From NCBI GenBank assembly GCA_948144175.1, contig CANXME010002579.1, forward strand, positions 1,362,001 through 1,426,000: a stretch of DNA of 64,000 nt. The letters are read 5' to 3'. Every line of letters starts with the position of its first letter. The first letter of the stretch is position 1. Position numbers and translations under genes: made by a program. Shown one piece after another: positions 1-11,700 of this stretch. The stretch is from Closterium sp. NIES-65. Taxonomy: Eukaryota > Streptophyta > Zygnematophyceae > Desmidiales > Closteriaceae. Under the pieces are notes generated by a model that was not told where the DNA came from, did not search any database, and saw only the letters and a program-made list of their open reading frames with translations.

Positions 1-342
1 GTATGCTCGAGCCCATCTCCCCAAGCCCGTCAGCTCAACCTCATTCGCTCTCAGACTCGTGTGCTCGAGCCCATCTCCCCAAGCCCGTCAGCTCAACCTC
101 ATTCGCTCTCAGACTCGTGTGCTCGAGCCCATCCCCTCAAGCCCGTCAGCTCAACCTGATTCGCTCTCAGACTCGTGTGCTCGAGCCCGTCTCCCCAATT
201 CCGTCAGTTCAACCTCATTCGCTCTCAGACTCGTGTGGAGCCCATCTCCTCAAGCCTGTCAGCTCAACCTTTTTCGCTCTCAGACTTGTGTGCTCGAGCC
301 CATCTCCTCAAGCCCGTCAACTCAACCTGATTCGCTCTCAGT
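1..342. repeat. 58-bp tandem repeat array, six copies
   Basis: Six head-to-tail copies of a unit of about 58 bp. The start GCTCGAGCC recurs at 5, 63, 121, 179, about 237 and 292, and each unit ends near GCTCTCAGACTCGTGT. Copies differ by a few bases and one is slightly shorter. The array is cut by the window edge, so it is probably longer. Open frames across it are proline/serine-rich and only reflect the repeat. Two further copies lie at 38861-38980, so this is a dispersed satellite-like family. Confidence 0.9.
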
Positions 343-681
343 GCGTGTTTCTACGGCCCCTTTTCAGGCCAACCTCTTACCGTCATCACGCGGATAAACC
401 CCCAGGCCTATGTTCCACTCATGCGGCTATAATCGGACTAGTGCGCTTATAGACGGTTGCCGATTATAGCCGCACACTATTTTCGGCCTATCTTAGGATA
501 AGCCCACCCCCTTTTGCCTGGGATGAGCCCACCCTCCCAAAGTCCCTGAAATGGCCTTGTAAGCACTCCTAATCATCTTTCATTAATAATTAAGCATCTA
601 GACATTTCTAATCCTAGTCATTTTTTAGATGCCTAGCAACGGGATCTTGGGCCTAAACCTTCTACAATAATTTTGCAACGT
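343..681. other. 3' flank of the pogo gene, non-coding
   Basis: No protein-coding signal is seen between the tandem array and the stop codon of the pogo-type gene at 682-684. Read on the minus strand this is the 3' untranslated and subterminal part of the transposon. It contains repeated GGGCTYATCC and GGCTATAATCGG motifs, and an inverted repeat described separately. Confidence 0.5.
421..475. repeat. Inverted repeat, candidate pogo terminal/subterminal repeat
   Basis: GCGGCTATAATCGG at 423-436 is exactly inverted at 460-473, with a 23-base loop that contains a related CTTATAGACGG motif. Repeated TTATAG/CGG-type motifs are typical of the ends of Tigger/pogo elements, and the position fits the 3' end of the minus-strand transposase gene. 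The partner at the 5' end is not seen, because a Copia LTR starts 64 bp upstream of the first ATG. The exact end and a TA target site cannot be fixed here. Confidence 0.45.
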
Positions 682-879
682 CTAATGGTAGCGGTCAATA
701 GTGGGGTCGTCCAGATCATCCCCCTCCCCCTCCTCCCCATCTGATTTAGGCTCCTCCACGTTGTTTCTAAAGAAGTCATTCGCCGCCACTTCGTCGTCGA
801 TATCAACGAACACGGGTTCGTCAATCCGGCGGTGGTGCATGCACAGGTCATCATGGAAGCCGTCGAGCGCTTTACTGAT
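682..879 (-). pseudogene. pogo transposase, C-terminal end (last exon, distal part)
   Basis: Reading down from 879, this stretch continues in frame from 6758 across the Gypsy-1 insertion. It starts in the sequence TCGISKALDGFHDD and runs about 65 codons to the TAG at 682-684, ending in an acidic tail (EEGEGDDLDD) and DRYH. The CGI...ALDG...DD motif is what pogo transposases carry after the DDE core. On its own the piece would look like a meaningless small reverse frame. Confidence 0.8.
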
Positions 880-1247
880 TGTGAGAGTACGTTGGCTTAT
901 GCTTGTTATTCATGCTTGCTATTATTTCCTTACGCTATTCCTAGCTTAGGATTATGTTATGCATGCATGAATTGCTTGATATCCTAGGTTCGTTGCTATA
1001 CTATAGTTATTATAGCTATAGGCACCGAACCAGGTTACGTGCACCGAACTCAAGCTATTCGGTCGCCACCGAATTGCTTTCTACCGAGTTCGGGAAGGTT
1101 CTGTTCGGGACGCTTCGTGACCCTCAGAACATTCGCGTAACACCTGGGTTACCTGCATTGTGTCGAGCCTATATGTAGCCTCATGTTGTACCCAGGTGAT
1201 AATTCAATTTACATTCTCTTTTCTGAGCTTGATCCTAGATCCTCACA
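880..1247 (+). repeat. Gypsy-1 5' LTR
   Basis: Starts TGTGAGAGTACG and ends GATCCTCACA, so it is bounded by short inverted repeats (TGTGAG/CTCACA). It carries two GAAnnTTC motifs (1094-1101, 1127-1134) that resemble heat-shock elements, and a TATA-like stretch before the region where transcripts would start. The same LTR family appears in Gypsy-2 and Gypsy F. Confidence 0.95.
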
Positions 1248-1249
1248 CT

Positions 1250-1261
1250 TGGTATCAGAGC
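1250..1261 (+). other. Primer-binding site (tRNA-iMet type) of Gypsy-1
   Basis: TGGTATCAGAGC begins two bases after the LTR end. It is the standard complement of the 3' end of plant-type initiator methionine tRNA, used to prime minus-strand DNA synthesis. Confidence 0.9.
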
Positions 1262-1404
1262 CCGTTTACACGCGAAGTTCTTTCGACCGCTAAAACCCAG
1301 TCTTCAAAAACCGCGAGGGTGACGCAGTTAAACATCGATTTCGGGTACGTAAAACCGGTTCCGTGTTTTTCCGCTCCTCCTCGATTCGGTTTTTCGGACG
1401 CGTA

Positions 1405-2391
1405 ATGTCAGGCATGGAAGGCCAGGGCGACAACTACGCAACCACGAGCGACGTCGCAAGCCTCCGCACCGACATGGAGCAGACGCAGGCGACGCTTCGT
1501 CGACTCGAAGCTATTTTAAGAAGCCACCTGGCGCTCGCCACGACAGCAGCAACGACTGCAACTACTGCAGCACCGACAATTCCAGCAGCAGTGGCGACAC
1601 CGATATTTCACGGCCCAATGGCACCACCGACGCCGAACCTCGAAGCAGCACGACCGAGGCTCCCGGAAGCGTTCGATCCAAGCGCAAAGGGATCCCACGT
1701 CCGGCGTTTCGTGGCAATCCTCGAGATTTACTTCGAGGCCATTGGCTGTTCGACCCCGACATACGACGCAACACAAATCCGGCTCGCAGCAACACTGTTA
1801 CGCGGACCAGCACTCGAGTGGATCTACAACACTGACGTGGCCCGCGGGGAGAAAACGTGGCAGCAGTTTCGGGCAGAATTTATCGGGCGTTTCGAACCGG
1901 TTAATACTACCTACATGGCGCGGCAACAAATTCATCGGCACAAGCAGTACGGTAGTGTAGCGCAATACACGCAGCAGATGGAGCTCCTGTTCACCCGCAT
2001 CCCCGACCTGACCGAAGGCGAAAAAATCACGGCATACACAGAAGGGTTAAAATTGGGGGTTCAGCGGCAGGTGATCACATCAAATCACGAAAGCTACAGG
2101 GACATCGTACGTGCAGCCGAGCGTATCGACGCGCTGACCCGAAGTCAACCCGAAACACGACGTTTCACGCCGAACTGTACATTCGGCACGGAGCAATCGG
2201 CACCCCCCACGTTCGCCGAACCGATGGATATCGACAAATTCGACGCGAAGCAGCAGCCGACAAAATGCGAATTTTGCGGCGCACCAAAGCACCAATTTTT
2301 GTCGTGCTACAAAATGAAGAAAGCATATGTGGCACTCCGGGACGGTAATAGTGGAGCACCCCCGAAGTTAAAAAACGGGAATCGCCAGTAG
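1405..2391 (+). CDS. gag: Gypsy-1 gag (capsid and CCHC zinc knuckle)
   Basis: Frame beginning MSGMEGQGDNYATT, taken as the start because Gypsy-2 starts the same way. Residues of about 90-230 form the retrotransposon gag capsid domain (LPEAFDPSAKG, ALEWIYN, RFEPVNTTYMARQQIHRH, AYTEGLK). Near the C-terminus is a CCHC knuckle, CEFCGAPKHQFLSC. The product would package the element RNA in cytoplasmic particles. This part still reads openly. Gypsy-2 and F carry homologues. Confidence 0.85.
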   Translation: MSGMEGQGDNYATTSDVASLRTDMEQTQATLRRLEAILRSHLALATTAATTATTAAPTIPAAVATPIFHGPMAPPTPNLEAARPRLPEAFDPSAKGSHVRRFVAILEIYFEAIGCSTPTYDATQIRLAATLLRGPALEWIYNTDVARGEKTWQQFRAEFIGRFEPVNTTYMARQQIHRHKQYGSVAQYTQQMELLFTRIPDLTEGEKITAYTEGLKLGVQRQVITSNHESYRDIVRAAERIDALTRSQPETRRFTPNCTFGTEQSAPPTFAEPMDIDKFDAKQQPTKCEFCGAPKHQFLSCYKMKKAYVALRDGNSGAPPKLKNGNRQ

Positions 2392-2447
2392 CCGCAGATC
2401 GAACTGGCGATCACGTAAAGATCCGAAAAGCGAAAAAGGGCGACGAC

Positions 2448-5400
2448 GTGGCGACTTTGGAGCGGGCGAAAAAAGGAGAAAATGATGGCGCGAATATAAA
2501 ACGTCACGACCGGCCGGCATCAGGGGAAATCGCCGAGGCGACTGGTGGCTCCGCGAAAAAAGACTCTGCACCGACCGGGAAACTCCAGCTGGACCCCCAC
2601 GAAAGTAATAAATCGTTAAAAGTATCCTATAAAGATACTCTAACGAAAAATATCGCTTCTCGTGGTTTTGAAGCCTTTGAAAAATTCAGGGGAGAACTAG
2701 AGGCCAAGAAAAAGCCTTTAGAAGTCATTCAGGTACCTGCAAAAATGGGCAAAGTATTACGGAGCGTAGAGAAGGGTCGTGCGTTCCGTGGTGTTAATAT
2801 TCTCTCCCCGCAGCAGAGTGTTAAGGCTCCCCGTTGCCCACAGGTGAAGCCTACACAGCTGCAAAGGCTTAGAGGAAAATTCCAGGCTCAAGAGAAGATA
2901 TACAAGCCTCTGAAAAATCCTCCTACCCCCCAGGTGAAGTTGGAAAGTGCTGAGTCGGGTATAGGAAACAGGGAAGGTATTCATTTTACTGTACCCTACG
3001 ATCCTATTAATGAGACCCTCTTTGGCTACTCAGCGCAGCAGAAACCACTACTCCTCGAGGTGTTATGCAATGGGCGACGCCTCTAGCCACTGGTGGACAG
3101 CGGTGCATCTCACTCAGTGTGTGACCGCAGAGCATTGGAGAAAATTGGAGAGAAGGCGGAGGAGACCCAGTTTTCAGCAACCATGGTGGACGGTACGAAG
3201 CTTCATATCCACGGCGAAGTATCACTGCAGCTGCATATCGGTGCGTTAAGGTGGAAGCCGAAGCTGCCAGTCACCAACATCAAAGGATTAGATTTTATCT
3301 TGGGGCGAGATTTCGTGAAGCGGTTCAACCCCGAGATCGGTTGGGTCAACAGCAAGGTGTGCATCTACAACAAAGGGAAGCGGATAGCATTGCGAAGCTG
3401 GACGGATACAGGAGACGTACCTGAAACGACTCTGGCACGGTTTGAACAGACGGTGAACGAGAGCAACACCGGTTACTTAGCACTTGTTATGGCAGAAACA
3501 GAGGAGGAGAAGCCGAGTTCGGAGCTACCTGCAGCAGTGAAGGAGGTCTTGGTGCAGTACAAGGATATAATGCCCGACGACCTACCTGCAGGCGTACCCC
3601 CTGCACGCACCCACGAGCACGAGATCGTGGAGGAACCAGGTGCGAAACCCGTCTCACGTGCACCACACCGACTGAGTCCGACCGAACTGACAGACATGAA
3701 GAAACAGATCGAGTATCTACTGGACAGACAACTGATCCGACCCTCCACCTCTCCCTACGGCGCACCAGTTCTCTTCACACCAAAACCAGACGGCAGTTTA
3801 CGGATGTGCATCGACTACCGCGCACTGAACAAACAGATACTAAAAAACAAATACCCCATACCGCGCATCGACGACTTACTGGACCAACTACGTGGTGCAA
3901 AAGTCTTCTCGAAGCTGGACCTACGGTCGGGTTACTGGCAGATCAAGATGGTGGACAACTCGATCCACAAGACGGCGTTCCGTACTCGATACGGCTCCTA
4001 CGAATACTTGGTGATGCCGTTCGGACTCTGCAACGCACCAACAACGTTTCAGGCGGAGATGAATCATTTCCTTCGACCCCTGCTGGACGACTGCGTAGTA
4101 GTGTACCTGGACGATATACTCATCTACTTCAAGAACATGAAGGAGCACGTGGAGCATCTATGGAAGGTGTTCGAGATCCTGCGGAAGAACAAGTTCTACG
4201 TGAAGCTGTAAAAGAGCGACTTCGCCCTGAAGAAGGTGCAGTTTCTCGGGCACATGGTGAGTGCCGAGGGCGTACACGTGGACCCGCGGAAGATCGAAGC
4301 CGTCAAGGAGTGGAAAGTTCCGGAGAACGTGAAGGAGCTGCAGCAGTTCCTAGGCTTCGCCAACTACTACAACAGGTTCGTGCCACAGTACGCTAAGATT
4401 GCAGCGCCACTGACCGACCTCCTGAAAAAGGATACACCCTTCAAATGGGATACTCCTCATCAGCAAGCCATGGAACAGCTACAGACCGCACTGACCACAG
4501 CCCCGGTACTCATCCTGCCAGACCCCGAGAAGGACTACGTAGTTGAAGCTGACGCTAGTGACCAGGCAGTCGGATCAGTACTGATGCAGGATCACGAGAA
4601 CGGTTTACAGCCTATCGCCTACCTCAGTAAGAAATTGCACGGAGCAAAACTGAACTACCCCATTCACGACAAGGAAGCCTTAGCCATAGTCGTAGCCTTC
4701 AAGGCGTGGAGGTGCTATCTCGAAGGAGCCAAGACATCAGTCTATACTGACCACTGTAGTCTCAAATACCTGAAGTCGCAGCCGATGCTCTCACGACGAC
4801 AGGTGCGGTGGATGGACTTCTTGGAGACCCACTTCCACTACAACACCATCTACAAGCCCGGGCTACACAACAAAGCAGACGCATTGAGCTGCCCAGGACA
4901 TGTAGCAGGCATCCAGCTCGACGGGATGAACCCTCTGCTCAAGGGTCTATTCCAACATGGGTACTCCGTGGACGGCGAGATAGCAACGGCAGAGAAACAA
5001 AAGCTATTACAGTGGGAGAAAGACCTAGCGGTAACGAAGGGTTCATGAAAGATTTGGGTACCGAATTACGCCCCGCTACGGCAGATCCTATTGGAGGAGT
5101 TTCACGACGTACCATACGCGGGACATTTCGGGAGCAACAAGACATTAGCAGGGATAGCGAAGTATTACTACTGGCCCGGGATGGCAGCAGACGTGCAGCA
5201 GTTCGTCACCTCTTGCGACACGTGCCAGCGGATGAAGAGTAGCAAGCAGAAGAAAGCAGGGTTACTTCAGCCTCTACCTGTACCGGAGCAGCCATGGCAG
5301 GTCGTTAGCCTCGACTTCATCACGGGACTCCCTTCGACCTTACGAGGACATGATTCCATCCTCGTCGTCATCGATAAGTTCTCCAAAATGGGTCACTTCA

Positions 5401-6374
5401 TTCCGACCAACGCCACAGCTACAGCCGAAGCAACTGCTCGCCTCTTCTTCGACCGCATCATCACCATCCACGGCATTCCCGCTACACTCATCTCAGACAG
5501 AGACCCCAAATTCACTGGTAAGTTTTGGAAGGAGCTCATGGGATTATTGGGGACTAAACTGGCGATGTCCTCAGCATACCACCCACAGACTGACGGACAG
5601 ACCGAGCGACTCAATCAAGTGGTTGAACAGCTACTGCGCACAGCTTGCAACAACGACATCAGCCATTGGGACACACAGTTACCGACCCTAGAGTTCGCTT
5701 ACAACAACGCGTCACATGCGGCCACAGGGAAAACTCCTTTCTTCATGTGTTACGGACGGGAACCACTCACACCACAGCAGCCAACCACACCGGCACATGT
5801 CCAAGCTGCACATGACTTCGTCACCACCATGCATCAGCTATGGGAGAAGACTCAGCGACGTCTCACCACGATGCAGAACTCTCAGAAGACGTATGCCGAT
5901 CGGCAGCGACGAGATCACTCAGTAGCAGTCGGAGATCAGGTGCTTCTTGACACATGCAACTTGAACCTGTCTCACCTTCCGTCCAAACTCCGACCTTGCT
6001 TCTTTGGTCCTTTTCTCGTTGAGACTCAGGTGACACCAGTAACATTCCGCTTGCGCTTACCAGATGCATGGAAGCTTCACAACGCTTTCCATGTCCAGCT
6101 ACTGAAGCCCTATAAGGACCCCAACCAACAGTTCCAGGGACGGCAGCTACCGCCACCTCCTCTTGTTCTCATCCAAGATGAAGCTGAATATGAAGTGGAG
6201 CGCGTTCTTTCTCATCGACGCCGCGACGGCAAGACCCTCGAGTTCCTGATACGCTGGAAGGGATATGACCCCATTGAGGATAGTTGGGTTGCAGAAGCTG
6301 ATATGGGCAACGCACGCCGTGCTCTCAAGGATTATCTTGTCAAGCAGGGTGTATCTCACGCCACCCAGCTTTGA
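2448..6374 (+). pseudogene. pol: Gypsy-1 pol (protease, RT, RNase H, integrase, chromodomain)
   Basis: A lysine-rich spacer (about 2.4-3.0 kb) precedes a retropepsin with DSGASHS. Then comes RT (about 3.6-4.2 kb) with [11 protein letters not shown] and YLDDILIY, RNase H (about 4.4-4.9 kb) with EADASDQAVG and the TDH motif, and integrase (about 5.1-5.9 kb) with an HHCC head, DFITGLP, and the YHPQTDGQTERLNQ stretch holding the catalytic glutamate. The end (about 6.18-6.37 kb) is a chromodomain, YEVERVLSHRR...LIRWKGYDPIEDSW, thought to guide integration to particular chromatin. The reading is broken at a few places, so it is a fossil. Confidence 0.9.
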
Positions 6375-6384
6375 GGGGGGGACG

Positions 6385-6752
6385 TGTGAGAGTACGTCGG
6401 CTTATGCTTGTTATTCATGCTTGCTATTATTCCCTTTTGCTATTCCTAGCTTAGGATTATTTTCTGCATGCATGAATTGCTTGATTTCCTAGGTTCGTTG
6501 CTATACTATAGTTATTATAGCTATAGGCACCGAACCAGGTTACGTGCACCGAACTCAAGCTATTCGGTCGCCACCGAATTGCTTTCTACCGAGTTCGGGA
6601 AGGTTCTGTTCGGGACGCTTCGCGACCCTCAGAACATTCGCGTAACACCTGGGTTACCTGCCTTTTGTCGAGCCTATATATAGCCTCATGTTGTACCCAG
6701 GTGATCATTCAATTCACATTCTCTTTTCAAAGCTCGATCCTAGATCCTCACA
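6385..6752 (+). repeat. Gypsy-1 3' LTR
   Basis: Same length as the 5' copy. Preceded by the purine tract at 6371-6384 and followed by the CTGAT duplication. It has a clear TATATATAG box at 6675-6683 and the two GAAnnTTC motifs at 6599-6606 and 6632-6639. Confidence 0.95.
6675..6683 (+). promoter_or_regulatory. TATA-like box in the Gypsy LTR
   Basis: TATATATAG inside the LTR, about 70 bp before the LTR end, with the paired GAAnnTTC motifs 35-75 bp upstream. The 5' LTR, Gypsy-2 and F keep similar versions (F: CTATATATAG at 60848-60857). Role inferred from position only. Confidence 0.5.
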
Positions 6753-8328
6753 CTGATGCCACAGGTCAGAAACGCCTTCTGGATGAGAGCTGCAGGAACT
6801 GCTTGCCACGCCTTCGCAATCCACTTGAGCGTCTGCTCAGGTGGGGGCTTCTTCAGGTTGCCTGCGTGCAATCCGAGCATTCCTGGTTAGACTAGCTAAT
6901 AAAGGACGAGGCAACGTGGCCAGCGTGACACATACAGTACCGTACCTTTGGCAGTGCAGGTGTTGATGCCCTCGCTTTTGAACCACGCCTGGTATTGCTG
7001 ACGCATAGAAGCCTTGAACGCGCTGTTAACAGACACGTCGAGTGGCTGCACCTCATACATGCAGCCGGCCGGGATCACGGCGGGGCCGATGTCCAGCTCA
7101 GCATACTTCTCCCTGACTGCTTCGGTAAGGTGTCAGCGGTAAGAGTCGAGGATTAGAAGGGTCCTGCGTGCATGATGACCGAAGGCCGGCCTGGTGTAGG
7201 GACGTACGGCCTCGTCGAGCCACTTGAGAACGCCGTCAGCGTCCATCCACCCTTTTGGTTGTGCGGCGACAACCACATCTGCCCAGGGACAGTGTAGGTA
7301 AAGCGAAGGCCGGTCGGTACTAGGCACAGTTCACGATCAAATGCAAAGAGAACTTACCGGGTGGGAAGTCACCGAGTGGCGGTCGCTTTCTCTTGAAAAA
7401 CACCCACGGCTTCAACTTCTCGCCCGAAGTCGTGCACGCCAACATAACCGTCACCCTCTCCTTGTGGTAACCGACGCTCCGAACCGGCACGGACCGCGCA
7501 CCAACCTCTTCGAGGGTTGTTTCACCAGGCATCTCGAGCCACAATGGTGTCTAATCCACGTTGATGATGTAGCGCGGGTCGATGTCGTAATTGCAACGGG
7601 TGTGGCATACAAACATCCAGAAATTTTGGATCTGAACCTCCTCTCTGCAGGCGCACAGAAAAAAGAACAACGACAAACAAATTAGACAAATTCCAAATAT
7701 TCGGCGGCAAAAAGCATGAGGAAACTTCCGAGAGTACTCACGGTCGGATAACTTCTGCTCGACTTTGGTTTTAGCTCGCACTGAAAGGTTCCAGCGGCGC
7801 CGGAAGCGCTTCGTCCAACCGTTAGACCCCGTCCAGGCGACATCGGGGTGCAGCTCCTTCATGGATTCGTGGGACCACTGCTGCAGCCTCCCCATAGACA
7901 CCGCAACGCCTTTCACGCGTGTCGCGGGGAGCTGCGAATACACCTGCAGCTCCATGTTGGGGTACCACGAGGACCGGCCGTGCCCGTGAAGACGCTTCCG
8001 ACACTTCGCAACTGCCTCCAGCTCTTTGCGCTTTGTGACCCATTCGGCAATCGAGCGCATAGAGATTCTAGATTCGCGTGACACCTCGCTGACGTTGTGG
8101 GTGACTGCGAGGCGGTCGACCCACTTCAGCTTCTCGCCGCCGGTGTAAGCATGCTGTTTACGTGTCGTAACCTTGCTTCTGGGGGAAGGGGGACGGGCAT
8201 CTCGATTCGCACGCGAGGGATGAGGCCGTTTACGGTTACGAGGGGGAAACGTGGGGATGGGAAGGTGTTCGGGGAGTCCGTCATGTGACCAGTACTCCAC
8301 ACCATCGGCGTCGCCATCAACATGTTCT
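6753..8328 (-). pseudogene. pogo transposase, DNA-binding and DDE core exons
   Basis: Central block of the transposase between the two Gypsy insertions. 8328-7742 encodes the CENP-B-like helix-turn-helix region (GEKLKWVDRLAV, RSIAEWVTKRKEL, then WTGSNGWTKRFRRRWNLS). 7642-7358 carries the first catalytic aspartate (YIINVD, then TPLWLEMPGETT). 7278-6946 carries QPKGWMDADG, the second aspartate (LLILDSYR) and VIPAGCMYEVQPLDVS. 6882-6753 carries PEQTLKWIAKAWQAVP. Introns 7643-7741, 7279-7357 and 6883-6945 all sit in phase 1 with GT-AG borders. The two nonsense codons, one after INVD in exon 2 and one after LDSYR in exon 3, show it is no longer functional. Confidence 0.85.
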
Positions 8329-8698
8329 TGTGAGAATCTAGGATCGAGCTCAGAAAAGGGAGTTTCAATTGAATGAATCACCTGGGTACAATACGAGGCT
8401 ATATATAGGCTCGACACAAGGGGCAGTAACCAGGTGTTACGCGAAGGTTCCGAGAGTCGCGAAGCGTCCCAAACAGACCCTTCCCGAATTCGGTAGAAGG
8501 CAATTCGGTGGCAACCGAAAAGCCCAGAATTTGATGTACGCAAGCTTGCTCGGTGCTATAACTATAATGAATTATAGGAAAGCACCTAGCCTACGAAATC
8601 AAGCAATTCATGCATGCATAAAAATAACCTAAGCTAGTAATAGCGTAATAAAGTAAAAGCAAACATGCATGGCTGGCATAAGCCGTCGTACTCTCACA
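8329..8698 (-). repeat. Gypsy-2 3' LTR
   Basis: Plus-strand start TGTGAGAATCTAGG, end TACTCTCACA. It adjoins the reverse-strand purine tract CCCCCCCTC at 8701-8712. Confidence 0.95.
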
Positions 8699-8702
8699 CG
8701 TC

Positions 8703-11700
8703 CCCCCCTCTAAGCTGGATGGCGTGAGATACACACTGCTTGATAAGATAGTCCTTGAAAGCACAGCGTGCGTTGCCCATATCAGCTTCTGCAACCCAAC
8801 TGTCCTCAGAGGGGTCGTATCCCTTCCAGCGTATCAGGAACTCGAGGGTCTTGCCGCCGCGGCGCCGATGAGTGAGAACACGCCCGATCTTGTACTCTGG
8901 TTCATCCTGCACAAGAACAGGTGGTGGTGGCGGTAGCTGCCATCCCTGGAACTGTTGGTTGGGGTCCTTGTAGGGTTTCAGTAGCTGCACATGGAAAGCG
9001 TTGTCAAGCTTCCACGTATCAGGTAAGCGCAAGCGGAATGTAACTGGTAAGTCGTAAATCCCATAGCTGCTGCATGGTGGTGACGAAGTCGTGTGTGGCT
9101 TGGACATGTGCCAGTGTGGTTGGCTGCTGTGGCGTTAGTGGTTCCCGTCCGTAACACAGGAAGAAAGGAGTTTTTCCTGTGGCCGCATGCGAGGCGTTGT
9201 TGTAAGCAAACTCTAAGGTCGGTAACTGTGTGTCCCAGTGGCTGATGTCGTCTTTGCAAGCTGTGCGCAGTAACCGTTCAACCACCTGATTGAGTCGCTC
9301 CGTTTGTCCGTCAGTCTGGGGATGGTATGCTGAAGACATTGCAAGCTTAGTCTCCAAGAGTCCCATACGCTCCTTCTAGAACTTACTCGTGAATTTTGGG
9401 TCTCTGTCTGAGATGAGTGTAGCGGGGATGCCGTGGATGGTGATGATTCGGTTAAAGAGTCGAGCGGTTGCTTCAGCTGTAGCTGTGGCGTTGGTCGGTA
9501 TGAAGTGACCCATTTTGGAAAACTTATCGATTATTATGAGGATGGAATCGTGTCCCCGTGAGGTCGAGGGAAGTCCTGTGATGAAGTCGAGGCTAACGAC
9601 CTGCCATGGCTGCTCCGGTACGGGTAGAGGTTGAAATAACCCTGCTTTTTTCTGCTTGCTAATCTTCATCCGCTGGCACGTGTAGCAGGAGGTGACAAAC
9701 TGCTGCACGTCTGCTGCCATCCGGGGCCAGTAGTAATAATTTGCTATTCTCGCTAACGTCTTGATGCTCCCAAAATGTCCCGCGTATGGCACGTCGTGAA
9801 ACTCCTCCAATAGGATCTGCCGTAGCGGGGCGTAGTTCGGTACCCAAATCTTTCCTGAACCCTTCCTTACCGCTAAGTCTTTCTCCCACTGTAACATTTT
9901 TTGTTTCTCTGCCGTTGCTATCTCGCCGTCCACGGAGTACCCATGTTGGAATAGACCCTTGAGGAGAGGGTTCATCCCGTCAAGCTGGATGCCTGCTACA
10001 TGACCTGGGCGGCTCAACGCGTCAGGTTTGTTGTGTAGCCCGGGTTTGTAGACGATGTCGTAGTGGAAGTGAGTCTCCAAGAAAGCCACCCACCGCACCT
10101 GTTGTCGTGAGAGCGTCGGTTGCGACTTCAAGTATTTGAGATTGCAATGGTCAGTGTATACTGTGGTCTTGGCTCCCTCTAAGTAACACCTCCACGCATT
10201 AAAGGCTATGACTATGGCTAAGGCTTCCTTGTCGTTGATGGGATAGTTCATTTCTGCTCCGTGTAGCTTTTTACTGAGGTAGGCGATAGGCTGTAAACTG
10301 TTCCCGTGATCCTGCATCAGTACTGCTCCGATTGCCTGAACACTAGCGTCAGCTTCAACTACATAGTCTTTGTCTGGGTCTGGTAGGATGAGTATTGGCG
10401 CTGTAGTCAGTGCTGTCTGTAGCTGTTCCATGGCTTGCTGATGAGGAGTATCCAATTTGAAGGGCGTATCCTTTTTCAGTAGGTCGGTCAATGGCGCTCC
10501 TATGAAAAAGGATACAATGGCACGAACCTGTTGTAGTAGTTGGCAAAGCCTATGAACTGCTGCAGCTCCTTCACGATTTCCGGAACTTTCCACTTCTTAA
10601 CGGCTTTGATTTTCCGCGGGTCCACGTGTACGCCCTCGGCACTCACCATGTGCCCGAGAAACTGCACCTACTTCAGGGCGAAGTCGCTTTTCGACAGCTT
10701 CTCGTAGAACTTATTTTTCTGCAGGATCTCGAACACCTTTGGCAGATGCTCCACATGCTCCTTCATGTTCCTGGAGTAGGTAAGAATGTCGTCCAGGTAC
10801 ACTACTACGCACTCGTCCAGCAGGGGCCGTAGGATATGGTTCATCTCCGCCTGGAACGTCGCTTGTGCGATGCAGAGTCCGAACGACATCACCAAGTATT
10901 CGTAGGAGCCGTATCTCGTACGGAACGCTGTCTTGTAGATTGAGTTGTCCACCATCTTGATCTGCCAGTAACCCGACCGTAGGTCCAGCTTCGAGAAAAC
11001 TGTTGCACCACGCAGTTGGTCCTGTAGGTCATCTATGCACGGTATAGGATATTTGTTCTTGACTGTCTTTTTTTTCAGTGCGCAGTAGTCGATGCACATC
11101 CGTAAACTGCCGTCTGGTTTTGGGGTGAAGAGGACTGGTGCTCCGTAGGGAGAGGTGGATGGGCGGATCCGTTGTCTGTCCAGTAAATACTCTATTTGAT
11201 TATTCATGTTTGTCAGTTCTGTCGGACTCAGTCGGTATGGTGCACGGGAGACGGGTTTCACACCTGGTTCCTCCACGATCTCGTGCTCGTGGGTGCATGC
11301 CGGAGGTACGCCTGCGGGTAGGTCGTCGGGCATTATATCTTTGTACTGCTCCAAGACCTCCTTCACTGCTGCAGGTAGCTCGGAACTCGGCTTCTCCTCC
11401 TCTGCTGCTGCCATAACCACTGCTAGGTAACCCGTGTCACTCTCGTTCACCGTCCGTTCGAACCGTGGTAGTGTCATTTCAGGAACCTCCCCTGTATCCG
11501 TCCAGCTTCGTAGCTCTATCCGCTTCCCGTTGTTGTAGATGCACACCTTGCTGTTGACCCAATCGATCTCGGGGTTGAACCGCTTCACGAAATCTCGCCC
11601 CAAGATAAAATCTAATCCTTTGATGTTGGTGACTGGTAGCTTCGGCTTCCACCTCAACGCACCTATATGCAGCTGTAGTGATGCTTTGCCGTGGATGGGA

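Larger units (their letters stand above)
880..6752 (+). mobile_element. Gypsy-1: chromodomain Ty3/Gypsy LTR retrotransposon (fossil)
   Basis: 5873 bp with two 368-bp LTRs, target-site duplication CTGAT at 875-879 and 6753-6757, a tRNA-iMet type primer-binding site and a purine tract GAGGGGGGGACG before the 3' LTR. Order: gag with CCHC knuckle, protease, reverse transcriptase, RNase H, integrase, chromodomain, which is the chromovirus order. By eye the LTRs differ at about 16 of 368 sites (roughly 95-96% identity), so it is of moderate age. The coding region is broken at about four places. It sits in the last exon of the pogo gene. Confidence 0.95.

Noticed and set aside
1-342. CRISPR array
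   Set aside because: Units are contiguous 58-bp copies without unique spacers, in eukaryotic DNA.
701-949. Small plus-strand open frames between the 58-bp array and Gypsy-1
   Set aside because: Antisense to the pogo C-terminal exon and running into the LTR.
6753-8328. A host CENP-B gene
   Set aside because: The DDE core with all three acidic sites, nearby pogo-type repeat motifs and two nonsense codons fit a decayed transposon better; not fully excluded.
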